From positions 1 through 12,262 of the forward strand of contig CAJLLB010000058.1 of NCBI GenBank assembly GCA_905207425.1: a DNA stretch of 12,262 bases. The letters run 5' to 3'. Of this stretch, positions 7,210-12,262 are shown in pieces. How positions within the stretch are numbered: position 1 is the stretch's first letter; each line of letters opens with the position of its first letter. The notes under the pieces were generated by a model that saw only the letters and a program-made list of their open reading frames with translations, was not told where the DNA came from and did not search any database. Position numbers and translations under genes: made by a program. The stretch is from an uncultured Collinsella sp. (GTDB taxonomy: Bacteria; Actinomycetota; Coriobacteriia; Coriobacteriales; Coriobacteriaceae).

Positions 7210-7219
7210 GGTGAATGAA

Positions 7220-8143
<924 letters not shown>

Positions 8144-8200
8144 GTGCGCGGCGTGAGCTGATATGACATCCAGACGAGATACCCAATACAAGGAGGAGTT

Positions 8201-9631
8201 ATGACGAACAAAGAGCTGGCTCAAAAGCTGCTGGACCTTTTGGGCGGTAAAGACAACGTGCTGGCAAACGCGGCGTGCATGACGCGCCTGCGCGTGACCG
8301 TCAAAGACGCGGGCAACGTCGACACGGAGGGCATTAAGGCACTCGACGGCGTGATGGGCCTGGTCGAGGACGACACGATGCAGATCGTGCTGGGTCCGGG
8401 CAAGGTGAATAAGGTGCTCGAGGAGTTCTCCAAGCTCACTGGCCTTGCGAAAGGCGTTGCCGACGAGAGCGTGGTTGACGCTGCGGCCACAAACAAGGCC
8501 GCGCAGAAGGCCAAGTACGAGTCTAAGCCGGTTCAGGCCTTCCTCAAGAAGATTTCCAATGTCTTCGTCGCCCTGCTTCCCGGCATCATTGCGGCTGGCC
8601 TCATCAACGGTATCTGCAACGTCATTAACGTCTCGACGGCAGGCGCGCTTGCAGGCGAGTGGTGGTACCAGGGCATTCGTTCCATGGGCTGGGCCCTGTT
8701 TGCCTATCTGCCCATCTTGGTGGGCTATAACGCGGCACGTGAGTTTGGTGGCTCCGCTGCGCTGGGCGGCATCGCCGGCATGATGTGTATCGCCAACAGT
8801 GCCATGCCCCTGCTTGCGCCTGGCGCGGCTGATCCTGCCACTGCCATTCTGCTGCCGCTCACCAGTGCGCAGTACAACCCCGCAGCGGGCGGCATGATCG
8901 CGGCTCTCATCGCTGGCGCATTTTTTGCCTGGATGGAGCGTCAGATTCGCAAGGTTATGCCCAACGCACTCGACACGTTCTTGTCTCCGCTGCTGGTGCT
9001 CATCATCGGCGCCTTTGCTCTGATGCTCGTCATCCAGCCGGTTGGCGCATGGCTGACGACTGCCATCTTTAGCGTTTTGACCTTTATCTTCGAGAAGCTG
9101 GGCGTCCTGGGCGGCTATATCCTGTCGGCAGGCTTCTTGCCGCTGGTTTCCGTCGGCCTGCATCAGGCGCTCACGCCGATCCACGCTATGCTCAACGATC
9201 CCGACGGCGCTACCAAGGGTATCAATTACCTGCTTCCCATCCTTATGATGGCTGGCGGCGGCCAGGTCGGTGCCGGTTTGGCGCTGTACTTTAAGACCAA
9301 GAACGCCAAGCTCAAGAAGTACGTCGCAGAGTCCATTCCCGTTGGAATCCTGGGTGTGGGCGAGCCTCTGATGTATGCTGTTACGCTGCCGCTCGTTCGT
9401 CCGTTTGTGACGGCCTGCCTGGGTGCCGGATTTGGCGGCGCGCTCGCGGCGCTGCTTCACATCGGCACGGTTTCTCAGGGCGTTTCCGGTCTGTTTGGCC
9501 TGCTGATCGTCGTTCCTGGCCAGCAGCTCGGCTACGTTGCCGCTATGCTGCTTGCCTATGCCGCCGGCTTTGTCCTGACGTGGTTCTTTGGCGTCGACGA
9601 GCAGAAGATCAACGAGTTCTTTGGCGAGTAG
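8201..9631 (+). CDS. murP: PTS EIIBC transporter, MurNAc-type (MurP)
   Basis: Sugar-specific phosphotransferase permease that takes up and phosphorylates its substrate, probably MurNAc or a MurNAc-GlcNAc disaccharide, delivering the 6-phosphate to MurQ or MupG. The product is 476 aa. The EIIB domain is at about 1-85 with the phosphorylated cysteine Cys26 in NAACMTRLRV (23-32). After an Ala/Lys linker at 86-108, the EIIC domain fills 110-465 with about ten hydrophobic segments. It includes the conserved VGEPLMYAVTLPL (386-398) of the glucose/sucrose/trehalose superfamily. No EIIA domain is fused, so a glucose-type EIIA from elsewhere must supply phosphate, as known for E. coli MurP. The ATG at 8201 has a strong AAGGAGGAG site (8190-8198). 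Substrate assignment comes from neighbours murQ and mupG; by sequence alone it could be another member of the glucose-sucrose family. Confidence 0.88.
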   Translation: MTNKELAQKLLDLLGGKDNVLANAACMTRLRVTVKDAGNVDTEGIKALDGVMGLVEDDTMQIVLGPGKVNKVLEEFSKLTGLAKGVADESVVDAAATNKAAQKAKYESKPVQAFLKKISNVFVALLPGIIAAGLINGICNVINVSTAGALAGEWWYQGIRSMGWALFAYLPILVGYNAAREFGGSAALGGIAGMMCIANSAMPLLAPGAADPATAILLPLTSAQYNPAAGGMIAALIAGAFFAWMERQIRKVMPNALDTFLSPLLVLIIGAFALMLVIQPVGAWLTTAIFSVLTFIFEKLGVLGGYILSAGFLPLVSVGLHQALTPIHAMLNDPDGATKGINYLLPILMMAGGGQVGAGLALYFKTKNAKLKKYVAESIPVGILGVGEPLMYAVTLPLVRPFVTACLGAGFGGALAALLHIGTVSQGVSGLFGLLIVVPGQQLGYVAAMLLAYAAGFVLTWFFGVDEQKINEFFGE

Positions 9632-9698
9632 TTTGATATCGCGAGCCGTGTTGCTCGGGGTTCGCGGCGCGCGGCAGATTTCTTGATGTTATGGTTGT

Positions 9699-9732
9699 GC
9701 CGGCGGGGCTAGCTGCTCCGCCGGCCTTTTTT
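9699..9732 (+). terminator. Strong intrinsic terminator between murP and mupG
   Basis: An 11 bp stem pairs 9699-9709 with 9715-9725 (core GCCGGCGG/CCGCCGGC, one G-U pair) with the loop TAGCT. After one C it runs into TTTTTT (9727-9732). The mupG ribosome site AAAGGAG begins at the next base, 9733. A possible extended -10, TGT-TATGGT (9687-9695), lies just upstream and would start a transcript near or inside the hairpin. The site could end the murR-murQ-murP message or lower mupG expression. Confidence 0.85.
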
Positions 9733-9748
9733 AAAGGAGCGTTGAAGC

Positions 9749-10801
9749 GTGAAAACGGGTATTTCGATTTATCTTTCCAGCCCTCTGCAGGATATTGAGC
9801 GGACGATTGAACATGGTGCCGCGGCGGGTGCGCGCTATGCGTTCACCTCGCTGCATATTCCCGAGGATGGGGGAGCGGCGTATGCCGATAAGGTCCGTCA
9901 TGTGCTGTCGCTGCTTTCCGCCCGCGGCATTGCGCTCATTGCCGATGTGGGGCCTCGCACGTGCGATTTGCTCGGGCTTGAGCGCATCGAGGACCTGCGC
10001 GATCTGGGGTTGGAATACCTTCGTTTGGACTATGGCTTTAGCGCCCAGCGGGTCGCGGAGCTGTCCGGTGTATTTCACATTGTGGTCAATGCATCGACGG
10101 TGAGTTCTGATGAAATCGCATCGTGGCGTGAGGCCGGTGCCGATGTGACTCGTTTTGCCGCCTGCCACAATTTTTACCCCAAGCCTTATACCGGTTTAGC
10201 TCTGGAGGACATTGCTCGGGTGAATCTTCGTCTTGCGGCGCTTGGATTCGAAATCATGGCTTTTGTGCCGGGTGATGCTAACGTTCGCGGGCCGGTATTC
10301 GAGGGACTGCCGACGGTCGAGGCGCAGCGCGGTCGCGCGTCAAAGGTTGCCCTCAATATGCTTGAGCTTGCACATGGCGCCGATTGCGACATTGTGTTGG
10401 TCGGCGACCCCGATCTTTCCGATGCGGGCTGGGCGCAGTTTGCTCAAGTTTCCGCCGGATACGTGGACCTGCAATGCGAGCTTGAGCTCAGTTATGCCTA
10501 TGTGCGCGGGCAGATTCATCACGACCGGCCCGACTCGAGTGTCCTCATCTTTAGGTCTCAGGAGTCACGTACGAAGCTTAAGCCGGATTCCGTGCCGACG
10601 GATGCCGGAGCCGGCCTGCCGCGAAAGGCGGGGTCGATCGCTGTGAGCAATAGCGGATATGGGCGCTACGAAGGCGAGCTTGAGATTGCGCGGGTCGATC
10701 TTCCCGGTGACGAGCGCATGAACGTTGCGGGCCATATCACGCCCGAGGCAATGGAACTGCTGCCGTTTATCAAGCGCGGATTCGGGGTACGGTTCGTTTA
10801 A
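9749..10801 (+). CDS. mupG: MupG-type 6-phospho-N-acetylmuramidase (DUF871 family)
   Basis: Predicted cytoplasmic glycosidase that cleaves MurNAc-6P-GlcNAc to MurNAc-6P and GlcNAc, as described for Staphylococcus aureus MupG, whose gene is also beside murQ, murP and murR. The product is 350 aa, the family's usual length. The N-terminal TIM barrel spans about 2-235, with family motifs TSLHIPED (33-40), HNFYPKPYTGLALED (140-154) and GLPTVEAQRG (186-195). A C-terminal cyclophilin-like domain at about 240-350 includes GSIAVSNSGYGRYEGEL (295-311) and MNVAGHI (324-330). The GTG at 9749 has AAAGGAG at 9733-9739, 9 nt upstream. The gene is separated from murP by a strong terminator, so its expression may differ from the rest of the operon. 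Many databases call it DUF871 or outer surface protein; context favours MupG. Confidence 0.87.
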   Translation: MKTGISIYLSSPLQDIERTIEHGAAAGARYAFTSLHIPEDGGAAYADKVRHVLSLLSARGIALIADVGPRTCDLLGLERIEDLRDLGLEYLRLDYGFSAQRVAELSGVFHIVVNASTVSSDEIASWREAGADVTRFAACHNFYPKPYTGLALEDIARVNLRLAALGFEIMAFVPGDANVRGPVFEGLPTVEAQRGRASKVALNMLELAHGADCDIVLVGDPDLSDAGWAQFAQVSAGYVDLQCELELSYAYVRGQIHHDRPDSSVLIFRSQESRTKLKPDSVPTDAGAGLPRKAGSIAVSNSGYGRYEGELEIARVDLPGDERMNVAGHITPEAMELLPFIKRGFGVRFV

Positions 10802-10817
10802 CGTGTGACCCGCGGGC

Positions 10818-10823
10818 TACAAT
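10818..10823 (+). promoter_or_regulatory. Possible -10 element for the ArsC/Spx-family gene
   Basis: TACAAT differs from the -10 consensus at one base. It lies 70 nt before the ATG and just after the mupG stop. The -35 is poor (TTCGTT at 10793-10798, 19 nt spacer), so the call is weak. Confidence 0.35.
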
Positions 10824-10893
10824 TGGCCCATCATACGAAGGCGCCTCGTGTGGCGTGTGCCTGCGTTGGCCGATCTATATTCGGAGGATTCCC

Positions 10894-11253
10894 ATGACTG
10901 TACTGTTTGTTGAATATCCCAAGTGCTCGACCTGTAAGAAGGCCAAGGCATGGCTGGACGAACATGGGGTAGAGTATATCGATCGCGATATCGTTTTGGA
11001 CAATCCCACGGCTGATGAGCTTGCGACCTGGATTGCTCGTTCGGGGCTGCCGGTGCGGCGCTTCTTTAATTCGTCGGGCATGAAATATCGAGAGCTGGGC
11101 CTGAAGGCGCGTCTGGATGCGGGCATGACGGATCGGGAGTGCTACGAGCTGCTGGCGACCGACGGCATGCTGGTCAAGCGTCCGCTGCTGGTGGGCGACG
11201 ACTTTGCGATTCCCGGCTTTAGGGAAGCGGCTTGGGCCGAGGCGTTGCTGTAG
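10894..11253 (+). CDS. ArsC/Spx-family thioredoxin-fold protein
   Basis: Small cytoplasmic protein of the arsenate reductase (ArsC)/Spx/YffB superfamily, 119 aa, the full family length. The N-terminal motif YPKCSTCKKAKAWL (8-21) has a CxxC pair, Cys11 and Cys14, at the redox site. RRFFNSSGMKYRELGL (55-70) and LVKRPLLV (93-100), with the conserved Pro97, are typical of the family. The CxxC and the absence of linked ars genes argue against a dedicated arsenate reductase. A thiol-redox protein or a Spx-type RNA polymerase regulator is possible, and the sequence does not settle which. ATG at 10894 is chosen for CGGAGGA (10882-10888); an open extension of 13 codons upstream lacks a ribosome site. 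It follows mupG by 92 nt and probably has its own promoter. Three palindromic repeats begin 6 nt after its stop and may end its transcript. Confidence 0.83.
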   Translation: MTVLFVEYPKCSTCKKAKAWLDEHGVEYIDRDIVLDNPTADELATWIARSGLPVRRFFNSSGMKYRELGLKARLDAGMTDRECYELLATDGMLVKRPLLVGDDFAIPGFREAAWAEALL

Positions 11254-11258
11254 CGGCT

Positions 11259-11434
11259 GCGGAAAGTGCGACCCGGAATTCGCTTCCAGAATGGGATGCG
11301 CTTTCCCAAAGTGGCCGGTTGCGGAAAGCACGTCCCATTCTGAGCTTCGATTGTGGGACACGGTTTCCGGTTGAGGGCTCGACGGGAAAGTGGGGACCAG
11401 TTTGAGCTTGAAATCTGGGACGCACTTTCCGCCG
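11259..11434. repeat. Three tandem REP-like palindromic units
   Basis: Three diverged copies share the plan GGAAAG-TGCG-CCC / loop / GGG-CGCA-CTTTCC. Unit 1: GGAAAG 11261-11266 pairs with CTTTCC 11301-11306, continuing inward through CCC 11272-11274/GGG 11293-11295. Unit 2: GGAAA 11323-11327 with TTTCC 11364-11368, and GTCCCA 11332-11337 with TGGGAC 11354-11359. Unit 3: GGAAAGTG 11385-11392 with CGCACTTTCC-end 11423-11430, and CCAG 11397-11400 with CTGG 11415-11418. Each unit is about 45-50 nt and folds into a hairpin with internal mismatches. They fill the gap between two convergent genes, a common place for REP/BIME-type repeats. They could also serve as a two-way terminator. No RAYT-type transposase gene is in the window. 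Confidence 0.75.
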
Positions 11435-11449
11435 GCGGGCCTGCCCCAG

Positions 11450-11860
11450 TCAGTCCGCCAGCTGTGCCCATTCGTGCGGATCGTAGACCTTTACGTGTTT
11501 GTTGGGCTTGCCGCTCCAGTACTCCTCGTCCATAAAGGGCAGATATGCCTGAACGCCGGGGCAGATAAAGGGAATCCGCTGCTGTTGCAGTCGCTCGCGC
11601 TGGCGCTGCTCCAGGTGCGCCTCGGATATGACGGTCGGCATACCGGACAACTCGACGAGGCTTGCCTGGATTCGCTTAAGGTCGGGGAGTCCCGCGTGCC
11701 ATGACATCCGCATGATCAAAAAGGATGCACGGCGGTATTTTGCCTGCACCACAGTAATGGCGGGGCGCAGTGTGGGATGGATTTTGTCCCGTTCGGGCCA
11801 AAGGTCGGCAGTGATCTCGAGGCCCAGGGTCTCCCATAGGTAATCAAGCTCTTCGTCCAT
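11450..11860 (-). CDS. Conserved-looking protein of unknown function, possibly shortened at the C-terminus
   Basis: The product is 136 aa, soluble, with no signal peptide or membrane segment. I do not recognise a named family with confidence. Residues 70-110 (EL SGMPTV, then QRQRERL, then IPFICPG and QAYLPFM) resemble, from memory, a segment that in some Gram-positive MarR-like proteins precedes a winged-helix domain with the pattern IPFI-PG-Q-YLP. Here the protein stops about 26 residues later, so such a domain would be missing. Residues 31-60 are a Leu/Val/Arg-rich stretch that could be a helix-strand core. The ATG at 11858-11860 has GAGG 4 nt upstream on this strand. Reading direction is opposite to its neighbours; it converges on the ArsC/Spx gene, and its stop lies 15 nt from the third palindromic repeat. 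Codon choice is like that of the surrounding genes. Confidence 0.65.
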   Translation of the reverse strand: MDEELDYLWETLGLEITADLWPERDKIHPTLRPAITVVQAKYRRASFLIMRMSWHAGLPDLKRIQASLVELSGMPTVISEAHLEQRQRERLQQQRIPFICPGVQAYLPFMDEEYWSGKPNKHVKVYDPHEWAQLAD

Positions 11861-12038
11861 GGTACCTCGATATCTACGCGATCATTGATACTTCGATTGT
11901 GTTGCCTGGTGCTATCGTTTTCGCGGTAGAATCTGCCAACGGTTGACGGCTACCGCTCGCGGTGTTTTGCCCTTCGTGTACAGCGGTCGGCTTCACAGGT
12001 CCTTCACGGGTTGGACTAAATTAGGCCAATTTGACTGA

Positions 12039-12092
12039 ATTTCAAAAAAGTCAAAATTGGGGCTTGCGTCACGGCGAGACTTCCCGTATATT
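12039..12092 (+). promoter_or_regulatory. tRNA operon promoter with AT-rich upstream element
   Basis: TTGCGT (12064-12069) and TATATT (12087-12092) are separated by exactly 17 nt. Transcription would start near 12099, 38 nt before tRNA-Gln. The segment 12039-12060 just upstream of the -35 is rich in A and T tracts, where an UP element for the RNA polymerase alpha subunit would lie. AATT recurs at 12019, 12029 and 12039. The segment 12026-12060 also forms an inverted repeat, CCAATTTGACT/AGTCAAAATTGG with one bulge. The rest of the gap from 11861 holds no gene; a second candidate, TTGCCT 11902-11907 with TAGAAT 11927-11932, has a poor 19 nt spacer. Confidence 0.6.
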
Positions 12093-12136
12093 TCTTTCTT
12101 GCGCAAAGGCACAGCCGAGCGCAGCGATGCAGTCAT

Positions 12137-12210
12137 TGGGATGTCGTCTAATGGCAGGACAGCGGATTCTGGTTCCGTCAATGGGGGTTCGACTCCCTCC
12201 ATCCCAGCCA
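12137..12210 (+). tRNA. tRNA-Gln (anticodon CUG)
   Basis: Complete 74 nt tRNA with encoded CCA. The acceptor stem is TGGGATG with CATCCCA, 7 bp, and the discriminator base is G, as expected for glutamine. The D arm is GTC-TAATGGCAG-GAC; the anticodon stem GCGGA/TCCGT holds the loop TTCTGGT, giving anticodon CUG for codon CAG. The T arm GGGGGTTCGACTCCCTC is normal. It is followed 17 nt later by a tRNA-Glu in the same direction. Confidence 0.95.
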
Positions 12211-12227
12211 TTGCATTTGCTACATAT

Positions 12228-12262
12228 GGCCCGTTCGTCTAGCGGTTTAGGACGCCGCCCTC
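12228..12262 (+). tRNA. tRNA-Glu, 5' part only, cut by the window end (anticodon probably CUC)
   Basis: GGCCCGT acceptor half, then TC, the D arm GTCT-AGCGGTTTA-GGAC, and the 5' anticodon strand CCGCC are visible. The last three bases are C32, T33 and C34, so the wobble base is C, and with the tRNA-Glu body the anticodon should be CUC (codon GAG). The gene is not a pseudogene as far as visible; the rest lies outside the window. Confidence 0.88.

Noticed and set aside
7007..7219. 71-codon N-terminal extension of MurQ
   Set aside because: It overlaps the regulator gene and is not family-like; the ATG at 7220 has a ribosome site and starts the MurQ homology.
10831..11471. Minus-strand frames through the ArsC/Spx gene and the palindromes
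   Set aside because: They are made of antisense and repeat sequence and share no protein features.
11993..12211. 72-codon minus-strand frame across the tRNA-Gln
   Set aside because: The peptide start is the familiar false product of reading a tRNA antisense; the tRNA explains the sequence.

Overview
The window looks like a chromosomal segment of a GC-rich gut actinobacterium of the class Coriobacteriia, most like Collinsella. This is inferred from GC-rich third codon positions, ftsE-ftsX gene order, protein flavour and the repeat types; there is no 16S or other direct marker. Almost every gene is on the + strand and has a clear Shine-Dalgarno site. Nothing suggests a prophage, plasmid or large island.

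Region 1 (1-2472) starts with about 200 nt of strongly structured, apparently non-coding sequence with nested helices. An extended -10 promoter follows, then ftsE and ftsX, which overlap by 14 nt and end at a good intrinsic terminator. FtsE carries an unusual N-terminal extension of about 170 residues, rich in Pro, Ala and Gln. Region 2 (2550-4742) is rnr (RNase R) with its own terminator hairpin.

Region 3 (4800-6261) holds a REP-like AAACCT hairpin, an orphan small serine recombinase and a VanZ-family membrane protein, ending at a terminator.

Region 4 (6273-10801) is a complete-looking MurNAc recycling locus: an RpiR/MurR-type regulator, MurQ etherase, a MurP-type PTS EIIBC transporter and, after an internal terminator, a MupG/DUF871 6-phospho-muramidase. 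Together these would import MurNAc or a MurNAc-containing disaccharide, phosphorylate it, split MurNAc-6P-GlcNAc if present, and convert MurNAc-6P to GlcNAc-6P and D-lactate under control of a sugar-phosphate sensor. No EIIA is encoded here, so it would have to come from elsewhere.

Region 5 (10818-11860) has an ArsC/Spx-family thioredoxin-fold protein and a convergent, possibly shortened, unrecognised gene. Three tandem, diverged palindromic units lie between their 3' ends. Region 6 (11861-12262) leads to a tRNA cluster: a promoter with phased A/T tracts, then tRNA-Gln(CUG) and the 5' half of a tRNA-Glu cut by the window edge.

The observations I rank highest are the structured RNA before ftsE, the tandem palindromes beside a possibly truncated gene, and the MurNAc operon with its terminator placed directly against the mupG ribosome binding site.
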